Source of the DNA: Corallococcus sp. EGB
GTDB taxonomy: Bacteria > Myxococcota > Myxococcia > Myxococcales > Myxococcaceae
Assembly: GCF_019968905.1 (NCBI RefSeq)
Contig: NZ_CP079946.1
Coordinates: 8,901,356 to 8,965,355, forward strand
DNA length: 64,000 nucleotides
Direction: 5' to 3'
In this document: in pieces, positions 44,338 through 52,088 of the stretch
Position numbering within the stretch: position 1 is the first letter of the stretch
Layout: each line of letters begins with the position of its first letter
Notes under the pieces: model-generated
Seen by the model: the letters and a program-made list of their open reading frames with translations, nothing else
The model's database searches: none
Told to the model about the DNA's origin: nothing
Made by a program: the position numbers and the translations under genes

Positions 44338-44724
44338 TCAGTTGCTGCGCTGCCGCGTGGGCACCTTGCCGGAGGTGAGCACGGCGGTGTCCACGGAGGC
44401 CATCGGGTTGCGCTGCTGCTTGAGCGTCCGCGACTTCTGGTTCTGCTTGTCCTCGTGCTTGAGGATGGCGGCCATGTGGGCGTCGGCCACCTTGCACTGG
44501 ATGGCGCTCACCTCCTGGTGACGCCGTCCCAGCTCGTTCCACATCGCGAGCCGTCCCTGGCTGCCCAGGAGCCGGTCCTCGACCGCGTCCAGGGCCTGGT
44601 CCATCTGCTTGCCCTCGGCCTCCAGGGCCGCGAGCCGCGCTTCCGAATCATCCGGGGGCCGCCCACATCCGGTGGACACGGCGAGCCCCGCGACCCCCGC
44701 CAGTCCGAGCCACATCCGCCGCAT
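44338..44724 (-). CDS. Small lipoprotein with a coiled coil
   Basis: The ATG at 44724 gives 128 residues with a lipobox (VSTGC) and then a predicted coiled coil (ARLAALEAEGKQMDQALDAVEDRL). The rest is helical and charged (HMAAILKHEDKQNQKSRTLKQQ). A GTG at 44730 is equally possible as start. The size and layout recall Lpp-like or spacer lipoproteins. No partner is evident. Confidence 0.7.
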   Translation of the reverse strand: MRRMWLGLAGVAGLAVSTGCGRPPDDSEARLAALEAEGKQMDQALDAVEDRLLGSQGRLAMWNELGRRHQEVSAIQCKVADAHMAAILKHEDKQNQKSRTLKQQRNPMASVDTAVLTSGKVPTRQRSN

Positions 44725-44928
44725 CCCCACGTCGCCTCCCAGGTGTCTCGGGCCGCTTTCCGGCCATCAGGCAGCGCAAGGTAGGGACGGGCCTGGGGAG
44801 CGACAACCCGAACGCAGGATGGGGAGGTAGGCGTTTCCAGGAGCGAACGTTTGGGCATCTTTCCCATCCCACCGGTTTGACGGTGGTGCAGAAGAGGCCC
44901 CGCATCATCCAGCGACTGGAATGGGACG

Positions 44929-45444
44929 TCAGGGCGCGGAGCGCGCCCGGTGCTTCAGGATGAACTCGCACACCTCGCGCGCGGCGCCGAAGCCCGCGGC
45001 GCGTTGGGCCACGTAGTGCACCTGCGCGCGCACCTCGTCCGGCGCCTCCGGCACGGTGGCGGAGAAGCCCACCGCCTTGAGCAGCGGCAGGTCCACCACT
45101 TCGTCACCCATGTAGCCGCAGTGCTCCGCGGACACGTTGAGGATGCCGAGCAGCTTCTCGAAGTGCGCCACCTTGTCCTGACTGCCGAAGTGCACGTGGC
45201 GCAAGCCCAGCGACTGCATGCGCATCTGCGCGGAGAGGCTGTCGCCGCCGGAGATGGCGGCCACCTCGATGCCCACCTCCTGCAGGCGCTTGATGCCCAT
45301 GCCGTCGCGCACGCTGTACATCTGCGTCCAGCCGGAGTTGGGCACCCAGAAGATGCGGCCGTCGGTGAGCGTGCCGTCGATGTCGAAGATCATCACCGAC
45401 AGCCGCGCCACGCGCGCCTTGAGCGCCTCCAGGTCCTGGTTCAT
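44929..45444 (-). CDS. kdsC: 3-deoxy-D-manno-octulosonate 8-phosphate phosphatase
   Basis: The 171-residue protein is a cap-less HAD phosphatase: IFDIDGTLTDGRIF (nucleophile Asp and DxD), AISGGDS, the Lys in GSQDKVAHF and GYMGDEVVDLPLLKAVGFS. The SVRDGMGIKRL segment is characteristic of KdsC. It makes Kdo for lipopolysaccharide. It follows the MXAN_5187-like gene by 17 bp, in a probable operon with lgt and two lspA genes. Confidence 0.93.
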   Translation of the reverse strand: MNQDLEALKARVARLSVMIFDIDGTLTDGRIFWVPNSGWTQMYSVRDGMGIKRLQEVGIEVAAISGGDSLSAQMRMQSLGLRHVHFGSQDKVAHFEKLLGILNVSAEHCGYMGDEVVDLPLLKAVGFSATVPEAPDEVRAQVHYVAQRAAGFGAAREVCEFILKHRARSAP

Positions 45445-45461
45445 CCGTCCCCCTCCCGCGA

Positions 45462-46565
45462 CTACTTGGGCACGGCCTTGAGCGAGGCCTTGCCGTCCTT
45501 GATGACGACCTTGAACTCCACGGCCTTCGCGTTGTGCTGCTTGAGCAGCTCCGGCACCTGCTTGCGCAGCGTGGCGGCCACGGACTCGTAGGACAGCTTG
45601 GACGTGTCCTCCTGGCAGCGGCGCTTCGCGGTGACGTACGCGTCGTACACCGCGCGCAGCTTGTCGTCGGACATGCCGCCGTTGGGCCCCGCCGCCGCGG
45701 GACGGGGCGCCGCCGCCGCGGGAGCCGTAGGACGCGCGGGCTGCGTCGCGGCCGGAGCCTTCGCGGCCATGCCCGGAGGCACCGCTGGCGTCACCGAGGG
45801 CAGCTTCGACGTCCCCACCGCCGGAGTCCCCTTCTGCGGCGTGCCTCCCACGGGCGCGATGGACGGCAGCCCGCTCACGGGAGAGACCGCCGGCACGCCC
45901 TGCTTCGGCGGCACCAGCCCCGCGGGCGTGCCCCGGGGCGCGCCCACCGGAGGAATCGTGACGGGGGCCACGGCCGGCTGCGCCGCCGCGGGCGCCACCG
46001 CCGGAGTCCCCCGGAAGGGCGTGCCACCCGACGTGGTCTGCTGCTCCGCGAGGTACTCCGAGGCGAGCTTCGGCTCGTTGATGGGGCGCCGGCCGGCGAG
46101 CTCTTCGATCTCCTCGAAGTCCATGTCGTCGATTTCTTCCGGCAGCTCCACCACGCCCTTCTGGCCCGCGCTGGCGCCGGGCTTCTTCTTCTCCGCGCGA
46201 CGGCGGGCCTTGGCCAGGTCGCGGCGGTAGGTGCCGTCTTCAATCTCCTGGAGCGTGCGCGTCCACAGCCGCTCGTAGGTGAGGAACTTGTTGTGGAGGC
46301 TCTGCACGCGGAACTTCACCGCCGTGCTGCGGATGAAGGCCCCCTTGAGCTTCATCATCCGCTTCTTCAGGTCCTCATGCGCGCGGATGGGCGCCTGGCG
46401 CTCCATGCCCATGAAGTACTGCTCGTAGCTGTTGCGCAGCTCCGCGATCGCCGCCTCCATCTCCTCACATTCGTGAAGGGCGGCTTCGCTGGAGGAACTG
46501 GCGTCCTGCTGCGCGGGCCGGCCCCCATTCTTGGCGGCGGGCCGGGCGTTGTCGGGCGGCGGCAT
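45462..46565 (-). CDS. MXAN_5187-like protein with a Pro/Gly/Thr-rich linker
   Basis: The 367-residue protein has a helical N-terminal domain (residues 30-125, ELRNSYEQYFMGMERQAPIR and FRVQSLHNKFLTYERLW), a basic segment (ARRRAEKKKPG), then about 150 residues of low complexity built on GTPAV/GTPF motifs. A C-terminal domain follows (LRAVYDAYVTAKRRCQEDTS to VVIKDGKASLKAVPK), which I recall as the MXAN_5187 C-terminal domain. No signal peptide is present. The function is unknown; the operon context is envelope biogenesis. Confidence 0.75.
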   Translation of the reverse strand: MPPPDNARPAAKNGGRPAQQDASSSSEAALHECEEMEAAIAELRNSYEQYFMGMERQAPIRAHEDLKKRMMKLKGAFIRSTAVKFRVQSLHNKFLTYERLWTRTLQEIEDGTYRRDLAKARRRAEKKKPGASAGQKGVVELPEEIDDMDFEEIEELAGRRPINEPKLASEYLAEQQTTSGGTPFRGTPAVAPAAAQPAVAPVTIPPVGAPRGTPAGLVPPKQGVPAVSPVSGLPSIAPVGGTPQKGTPAVGTSKLPSVTPAVPPGMAAKAPAATQPARPTAPAAAAPRPAAAGPNGGMSDDKLRAVYDAYVTAKRRCQEDTSKLSYESVAATLRKQVPELLKQHNAKAVEFKVVIKDGKASLKAVPK

Positions 46566-46604
46566 GTTCCGGGAGTGTCCCCAACCCGGGCGCGGCTCGC
46601 AACC

Positions 46605-47906
46605 TCAGGCCGCCGACGGTGTGGGCCCCAGGCCCGCGGACCCACCCGCCGGTCGGTGGCGGACCATCAGCAGCGCACCGAAGGTGAACATGCACAGGGA
46701 GATGAACTGGCTGGTGGACACGTTGTACCAGGCCTCCAGGGGCACCCCCCCGGCCAGCCCCTGGGCCCCCAGGGACTCCAGCAGGCCGTGCAGGGTGCCG
46801 CGCTCCACGTCACCCCGGAACAGCTCCACCGTCGTGCGCAGGACGGCGTAGGCCATCAGCCACAGGGCGAAGATGTGCCCGTGGAAGCGGCGGAAGCGGC
46901 GCGCGTACAGCAGCGCCACGAAGAGCACCAGCTGCCCCACCGACTCGAAGAGCTGCGTGGGGTACACCGGCAACGTGGTGCCGTGCTGGACCACCCAGTC
47001 GGAGATGCGCACCGCGCCCGGCGCCCACTCATGGAGCACCTGCCCGGTGGCCTCCACCACGAAGCGGCCGTCCCCGGCCTGCGAGCCGAACGCCAGGCTG
47101 GAAGCGCCCCCCAGCCGGCCGAACAGGTCCTGCGCCACTCCGGAGCCCGGGAAGGTGACGCCCAGGCGCGAGTGGCTCCCCGCCATGTCGCCCCAGCAGC
47201 ATCCGGCGGAGAAGCACCCCAGACGTCCCAGGCACTGCCCCAGTGACACCGTCGGGATGCACACGTCCGCGAGCCGCAGGAAGTCCAGGTCGTGCTTGCG
47301 GGCGAACAGGAACGCCGCCAGCCCCGCGCCAATCAGGCCGCCGTAGAACACCAGCCCGCCGCCCAGGGAGAAGGCCTGCGTCCAGTCGCGCGCGTAGTCC
47401 TGCCAGTTCACCAGCACGAACAGCACGCGGCTGCCCACGAGCCCGCCCACCAGCACCCAGAAGGCCAGGTCCATCACCTGCTCGCGCTTCTTCGGGCCCT
47501 CGGTGTCCACCCATCCCCGGCCCGGCACGAGCGTCACGCGGCGCCACTCGTCCTGCGCCAGCCGGCCCGCCACCGCCACCGCGGTGGAGAAGCCCAGGGC
47601 CAGGAGCAGACCGTAGGTGTGCAGCGGGATGCCCTCACCATGGCCGCCGGGGAACGCATCCGCGGGCAGCGCGAACTTCAGGCCGAAGTACGCGAGGAAG
47701 CCGCCCACCGCGGCGAACCCCACCGCGCGCAACAGCTTGTCCTGGAATGTCGCGGGGCCCTCCCGGTCCGTCTTCGGGTCCACCGGCCCCGGCGCGCCCT
47801 TCCAGCCGTTGACGGCGACCGAGGCCACCACCGCCACCGCGGCGGCGTACAGCAAGAGCTGCATCCACAGGGTGGTGAAGGAGAGGCGCAGCAGGACGGG
47901 GAGCAT
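46605..47906 (-). CDS. lgt: Prolipoprotein diacylglyceryl transferase, enlarged
   Basis: The 433-residue protein is well above the usual 260-300. Lgt motifs are clear: HTYGLLLALGF (catalytic His), GGLVGSRVLFVLVNW, FSLGGGLVFYGGLIGA, GRLGCFSAGCCWGD and PVYPTQLFESVGQL. Extra length comes from an N-terminal membrane helix and loop (residues 1-90) and an insertion after the GCCWG motif (residues 250-300). It adds diacylglycerol to the lipobox Cys, the first step of lipoprotein maturation. It lies 12 bp after a lspA gene. Confidence 0.95.
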   Translation of the reverse strand: MLPVLLRLSFTTLWMQLLLYAAAVAVVASVAVNGWKGAPGPVDPKTDREGPATFQDKLLRAVGFAAVGGFLAYFGLKFALPADAFPGGHGEGIPLHTYGLLLALGFSTAVAVAGRLAQDEWRRVTLVPGRGWVDTEGPKKREQVMDLAFWVLVGGLVGSRVLFVLVNWQDYARDWTQAFSLGGGLVFYGGLIGAGLAAFLFARKHDLDFLRLADVCIPTVSLGQCLGRLGCFSAGCCWGDMAGSHSRLGVTFPGSGVAQDLFGRLGGASSLAFGSQAGDGRFVVEATGQVLHEWAPGAVRISDWVVQHGTTLPVYPTQLFESVGQLVLFVALLYARRFRRFHGHIFALWLMAYAVLRTTVELFRGDVERGTLHGLLESLGAQGLAGGVPLEAWYNVSTSQFISLCMFTFGALLMVRHRPAGGSAGLGPTPSAA

Positions 47907-47918
47907 GGGGACCCTCTT

Positions 47919-48533
47919 TCAGGAGGCCTGCGCGGGGGCGGAGGCCTTGGGCTTCTCCTTGCGCACGAAGGCGTCCACCACGAGCATGCCCACGCCGATG
48001 CAGATGGCCATGTCCGCGACGTTGAACGACGGCCACGCGGCCTTGTCGTACCAATGGGCCTCCAGGAAATCGATGACGAAGGCCCGCGCCACGCGGTCGA
48101 TGTAGTTGCCCAGCGCGCCGCCCAGCACCAGCGGCAGGCCCCACAGCGCCCACACCTCCGCGGGGTCCGTGCCGGACAGCTTCCGGAAGTAGAAGACGAT
48201 GAGCAGCACCGCGCCCAGGCTCACCAGGTGGAAGAGCGGGCCGCGCAGGTGGGGCGGCAGGTCGCGGAACAGGCCCCACGCCGCGCCCGGGTTCTCCGCG
48301 TAGCGGATGCGGAAGAAGTTCTCCAACACCTCCACATGCGTGCGCGGCTGGAAGTGCAGGCCCCGGAAGCCCGGGGCCTCCGCGGGCGAGTAGAACGCGC
48401 CCAGCCGCTCCGACAGCGTGGGGAGCCCGTCGAAGCGGGTGGTGAGGTCGCGCACGACCAGGTACTTCGTCCACTGGTCCAGCACGATGACGCCCAGCGT
48501 GAGGGCGAGGAGGATGGCGTATTTGCGCGGCAC
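47919..48533 (-). CDS. lspA: Signal peptidase II (lipoprotein signal peptidase), copy 2
   Basis: The 204-residue protein has four membrane helices and the catalytic Asp pair in GGALGNYIDRVARAFVIDF and FNVADMAI, plus the conserved DQWTKYLV and NPGAAWGLF. A long periplasmic insertion (SERLGAFYSPAEAPGF) sits after the first helix. It cleaves prolipoproteins before the diacylglyceryl Cys. It is the second of two tandem lspA genes and is followed by lgt. Confidence 0.95.
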   Translation of the reverse strand: MPRKYAILLALTLGVIVLDQWTKYLVVRDLTTRFDGLPTLSERLGAFYSPAEAPGFRGLHFQPRTHVEVLENFFRIRYAENPGAAWGLFRDLPPHLRGPLFHLVSLGAVLLIVFYFRKLSGTDPAEVWALWGLPLVLGGALGNYIDRVARAFVIDFLEAHWYDKAAWPSFNVADMAICIGVGMLVVDAFVRKEKPKASAPAQAS

Positions 48534-48565
48534 GGGGAGGGCTTATACCAGCCCACCCCCGCGCG

Positions 48566-49195
48566 TCACGGCTGAGGGCTGCTGCCCTGGGTGAGCGTCG
48601 GCGAGGCCACGGGCGCCGGCCGGCGCAGCGAGTCCAGCAGCATCAGCGCCACGCCCACGCAGATGGCCGCGTCCGCCACGTTGAACGTGGGCCAGCGCAT
48701 GCCCGGCTGGTTGCGCCAGTGCCAGTCGATGAAGTCGATGACGTAGCCCCGGATGAGCCGGTCCACGAAGTTGCCCAGCGCGCCGCCGGTGATGAGCGCC
48801 AGCGCCACGCGCACCGCCTTCTGCGACGGCTCCGTGCGCCGGTACAGCACCAGGATGAACCCCAGCGCCGCCAGGCTCACCACGTGGAAGAACGCCTTGC
48901 GCGCGGTCTCCGGCAGGTTGGAGAACATGCCCCACGCCGCGCCCGGGTTCTCCACGTAGCGGAAGTGCCAGTAGTCCTCGATGAAGCGGTACGGCCGCGT
49001 GTTCTTGCGGAACACGCCCTCCTCCGGAGGGTCGTTGTCCAGGTTCCGCTCGCTCAGGAAGCCGGACACGCGAGCGAGGCCCTCGCGCCCATCCAGCGCT
49101 TCCGTCAGCCGGGACACGGCCAGGTACTTCGTCACCTGATCCGCCGCCAGCACGGCGAGGACCACCACGAGGAGGAGGCGCAAGGAGGCTTTCAT
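48566..49195 (-). CDS. lspA: Signal peptidase II (lipoprotein signal peptidase), copy 1
   Basis: The 209-residue protein has the same layout: DQVTKYLAVSR, NPGAAWGMFSN, GGALGNFVDRLIRGYVIDF with the first catalytic Asp and FNVADAAICVG with the second. Its insertion after helix 1 (SERNLDNDPPEEGVF) and its tail differ from copy 2, so the two are diverged paralogues, not a recent duplication. It is the first gene of the unit lspA-lspA-lgt, 32 bp before copy 2. Confidence 0.95.
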   Translation of the reverse strand: MKASLRLLLVVVLAVLAADQVTKYLAVSRLTEALDGREGLARVSGFLSERNLDNDPPEEGVFRKNTRPYRFIEDYWHFRYVENPGAAWGMFSNLPETARKAFFHVVSLAALGFILVLYRRTEPSQKAVRVALALITGGALGNFVDRLIRGYVIDFIDWHWRNQPGMRWPTFNVADAAICVGVALMLLDSLRRPAPVASPTLTQGSSPQP

Positions 49196-49315
49196 GGGGT
49201 GCCCGAACCTCTATCGCGCCCCCGGGAGCCCTGACAACCCGGCCCCGGGCCGGGGCCCGCCCGTCCGCCTGCCCCCGCACTCCCCCAGGCCCCGCGTTTC
49301 GGGCATGGTGCGCGC

Positions 49316-49699
49316 ATGGCGCCTGTTGAGCCCGACGTGAAGCCTTCCGCTCCCGACATTGCCCCACCCGAAACCACCAACCCGACCCCGGCGGCGAAGC
49401 CGACGTTGATGGCGCGCTTCAAGGCGCTGCTGGTGGACTACGGCCCGGTGGCCTTCGCCCTGTACTGGCTGAGCTTCGGCCTGTCGCTGGTGGGCTTCTG
49501 GGCGGCCATCCGCGCCGGCTTCAAGCCCGAGGGCGCCGGAGCACAGGCAGGCGCGTGGGGCGCCGCGTACCTGGCGACGCAGGTCATCAAGCCGCTGCGG
49601 TTGGGGGCGGTGTTCGTGCTGACGCCGCTGGTGGCGCGCATCCCCCCGGTGGCGCGCTTCCTGGAGCGCAACCGCCACAAGTGGAGCGACATCCTCTGA
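49316..49699 (+). CDS. DUF1279-like membrane protein
   Basis: The 127-residue protein has a Pro-rich start and then a domain with two membrane helices: FKALLVDYGPVAFALYWLSF GLSLVGFW and PLRLGAVFVLTPLVARI, ending in VARFLERNRHK. The ALLxxYGPVAxxxYxxxSxxxLxxFW pattern matches DUF1279, whose eukaryotic relatives (FAM210) are mitochondrial. The function in bacteria is unknown. It is divergent from the lspA operon. Confidence 0.75.
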   Translation: MAPVEPDVKPSAPDIAPPETTNPTPAAKPTLMARFKALLVDYGPVAFALYWLSFGLSLVGFWAAIRAGFKPEGAGAQAGAWGAAYLATQVIKPLRLGAVFVLTPLVARIPPVARFLERNRHKWSDIL

Positions 49700-49766
49700 G
49701 GAGACGACACGGGCCGGACACCGGGGGACTCCCGATGACCGGCCCGCGTTGCAGCTGCGTGCCCGG

Positions 49767-50984
49767 CTAGAAGTTGGGCGTGACGAACGTCTTCACGACG
49801 CCCATGTGCTGCATGCTGGCGGCGCCGCTGTCGGAGCTGAGCGCCGGGGAGATGTCCGACAGGGGCGTGTAGACGCGGCTGTCGAGCACCAGGCCGTTGC
49901 TGAAGGTGCTGGTCCCGACGACGGTGGGCACCTGATACTTGCGCAGGTCGGAGTCCACGAGCACGTGGTCATAGGGCTTGGAGCGGGCGGAGTTGGTGCC
50001 GTCCTTGCCGTTCTTGTCCGCGGGGTACGGGCCCGCGGTGTCGACCACCTGCTTGAAGGTGGTCAAGCACGCCTCGGAGCGGGAGTCGGTGTTGAAGTCG
50101 CCGCCGATGGCCAGGTAGTCGCCTTCGGGGACCTTGCTCTTGATGTAGCCCACGAGCTGGGTGGCTTCCGCGGAGCGGTTGCCGGCGCTGGTGGTGAGCA
50201 GGTGGACGCTGACGGCCCAGAGGTCGCGCGGTCCGGGGATGTCGATGCGGGCCCAGGCGAAGTCGCGGTTGGAGACCTTGCTGTCCGTCCACTCGCCCGA
50301 CTCGATGATGGGGTAGCGGCTGATGACGCCGTTGGGGATCTGCGCGCCGGTCTCGCGGTAGTAGTAGAAGCCCGGGCCGAAGGTCGTATCGACCATGGCG
50401 CGCATGTCCGCGGCGGAGTTCGACTTGTAGTTGAACTCCTGGATCATCACGACGTCGGGCTTCACGCCCTGCATCAGCCGGATGCCGTGGCCCGGGTCGT
50501 AGTTCTGGCCGTTGCCGCTGGTGAGGTTGGCGGCCATCAGGCGGATCTGCGTGTAGCCACCGTCGGAATCCGTCTCGCCAATCGAACCCGCGTCGCCGGA
50601 GCCACCGTCGGCCGGAGAGCCCGCGTCCACGGTGCCCGCGTCGTCCGTCGTGCCCGCATCGGTGCCCGCGTCCACGGACGAGCCCGCGTCCGTCTCGGTC
50701 CCGGCATCGGTGGAGGTGCCCGCGTCGTCCGCCGAGCCCGCATCCACCTCGGTGCCCGCATCATCGGGACCCGTGTCCACATCGGATCCGGCATCCTCGG
50801 AGGTGCCCGCGTCGTCCGTGGGATTCCCCGCGTCGACGGTGGTGCCCGCATCGGTGCGGGTCCCGGCATCAATCGTGGTCCCCGAGTCCGGAGGCGCGAT
50901 GGGCTCGTTACCCTCACCGCAGGCGAGGGCCAGGAAGCCCAACGCCAGGAAGGGACGGAGGAACGGGGGGAACTTTGTTGCCAT
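49767..50984 (-). CDS. Secreted endonuclease/exonuclease/phosphatase-family lipoprotein with a DAG-repeat linker
   Basis: The 405-residue protein has a lipobox (LALAC, Cys22). Residues 30-145 are a low-complexity linker of about 20 Thr-Asp-Ala-Gly units. The EEP domain follows with all key motifs: MAANLTSGNG, VMIQEFNY (metal Glu), NGVISRYPI, WAVSVHLLTT (His), GGDFNTDSRS (Asp/Asn), YDHVLVDS and MQHMGVVKTF (catalytic His). Substrate could be DNA, RNA or phosphoester lipids. The linker likely spans the periplasm or exposes the enzyme at the surface. Confidence 0.85.
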   Translation of the reverse strand: MATKFPPFLRPFLALGFLALACGEGNEPIAPPDSGTTIDAGTRTDAGTTVDAGNPTDDAGTSEDAGSDVDTGPDDAGTEVDAGSADDAGTSTDAGTETDAGSSVDAGTDAGTTDDAGTVDAGSPADGGSGDAGSIGETDSDGGYTQIRLMAANLTSGNGQNYDPGHGIRLMQGVKPDVVMIQEFNYKSNSAADMRAMVDTTFGPGFYYYRETGAQIPNGVISRYPIIESGEWTDSKVSNRDFAWARIDIPGPRDLWAVSVHLLTTSAGNRSAEATQLVGYIKSKVPEGDYLAIGGDFNTDSRSEACLTTFKQVVDTAGPYPADKNGKDGTNSARSKPYDHVLVDSDLRKYQVPTVVGTSTFSNGLVLDSRVYTPLSDISPALSSDSGAASMQHMGVVKTFVTPNF

Positions 50985-51225
50985 GCAGGGCCTGAATCCT
51001 TGCTTCCGAGGGTGTCGAGGGGGTGACCCATCGGCTTCGGCGCGCCGACTGGCGCGTGACTATAGAAGTTTGCAAGAAGGCTGTCCCCTGACGGCCCGTG
51101 AGGATTCCATCACTGCGTTTCGAGAATCCAAGAGGCGCACCGCGCCGTAACTGGGTAAGGCGGGGAATCAAAGAAAGACATCACGGGCTTCGGGTTACAA
51201 CGCAGCAGGACGTGAGGAGTCCAGG

Positions 51226-51981
51226 ATGTCATCACGGCAGTTGACGGTGCGCTTCCACGGCGCGCTGAACGATTTCGTCGCACCGGAGCGCCGGGGACAC
51301 GCGTTCGCGCACGAGTTGCAGGGCAGCCCGTCCGTGAAGGACCTCATCGAGTCCCTGGGGCCACCGCACCCGGAAGTGGATGTGGTGTGCGTGAACGGTG
51401 AGCCGGTGGGCTTCGGGCATCGAGCGGAGGAAGGCACGCGCCTCGACGTGTATCCGGCGGCGGATCCCGCGGCACCGAAGGGGTCGCGGGTCGGACCGCC
51501 GCTCCCGGACATGCCGCGCTTCATCCTGGACGTGGGGCTGGGGCGGCTGTCGGGCTTCCTGCGGATGCTCGGCTTCGACACGCTCTGGCGCAACGACTCC
51601 GCGGACGACCAGCTGGCGCGCATATCCCACGATGAGTCGCGGGTGCTGCTCACCCGGGACCTGGGGGTGCTGAAGCGCTCGGAGGTGGTGTACGGCTACT
51701 TCCCGCGAGAGACCGACCCCGCGCACCAGTTGGTGGAGGTGGTGCGAAGGTATGGCCTGACGTCGCGCATGCGGCCCTTCTCCCGGTGCATCGCCTGCAA
51801 CGCCCCGCTGTCCACCGCGACCCCGGAAGAAGTGCAGGGCCGCGTCCCGGAAGGCGTGACCCAACGCCATCGACATTTCCAACAGTGCCCCAACTGCCAG
51901 CGCGTCTTCTGGCCGGGGACGCACCATGAACGCATGCAGAACCTGGTGGAGACGCTGCGCAAGCTGGAACAGTCCGCCTGA
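51226..51981 (+). CDS. Ubiquitin-like plus Mut7-C RNase-domain protein
   Basis: The 251-residue protein starts with a ThiS/ubiquitin-like domain (residues 5-80, LTVRFHGALNDFVAPERRG, DVVCVNGEPVGFG). A Mut7-C domain follows: RFILDVGLGRLSGFLRMLGFD, DQLARISHDESRVLLTRDLG, then a zinc ribbon CIACNAP... CPNCQRVFW. The family is PIN-like; the Asp of LDVGLG and those of LTRDLG are expected metal ligands. An ATG with AGGAG supports the start. Confidence 0.9.
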   Translation: MSSRQLTVRFHGALNDFVAPERRGHAFAHELQGSPSVKDLIESLGPPHPEVDVVCVNGEPVGFGHRAEEGTRLDVYPAADPAAPKGSRVGPPLPDMPRFILDVGLGRLSGFLRMLGFDTLWRNDSADDQLARISHDESRVLLTRDLGVLKRSEVVYGYFPRETDPAHQLVEVVRRYGLTSRMRPFSRCIACNAPLSTATPEEVQGRVPEGVTQRHRHFQQCPNCQRVFWPGTHHERMQNLVETLRKLEQSA

Positions 51982-52088
51982 AAAGAAGACGCCAGGAAGT
52001 ATTTTAAAGGCAAAGCTCAGGGATTGGGCGGGGGAGCGTCTGGACACCTGCAATACCAGACCCCCAATTGGAGACCAACATCCTGAGC

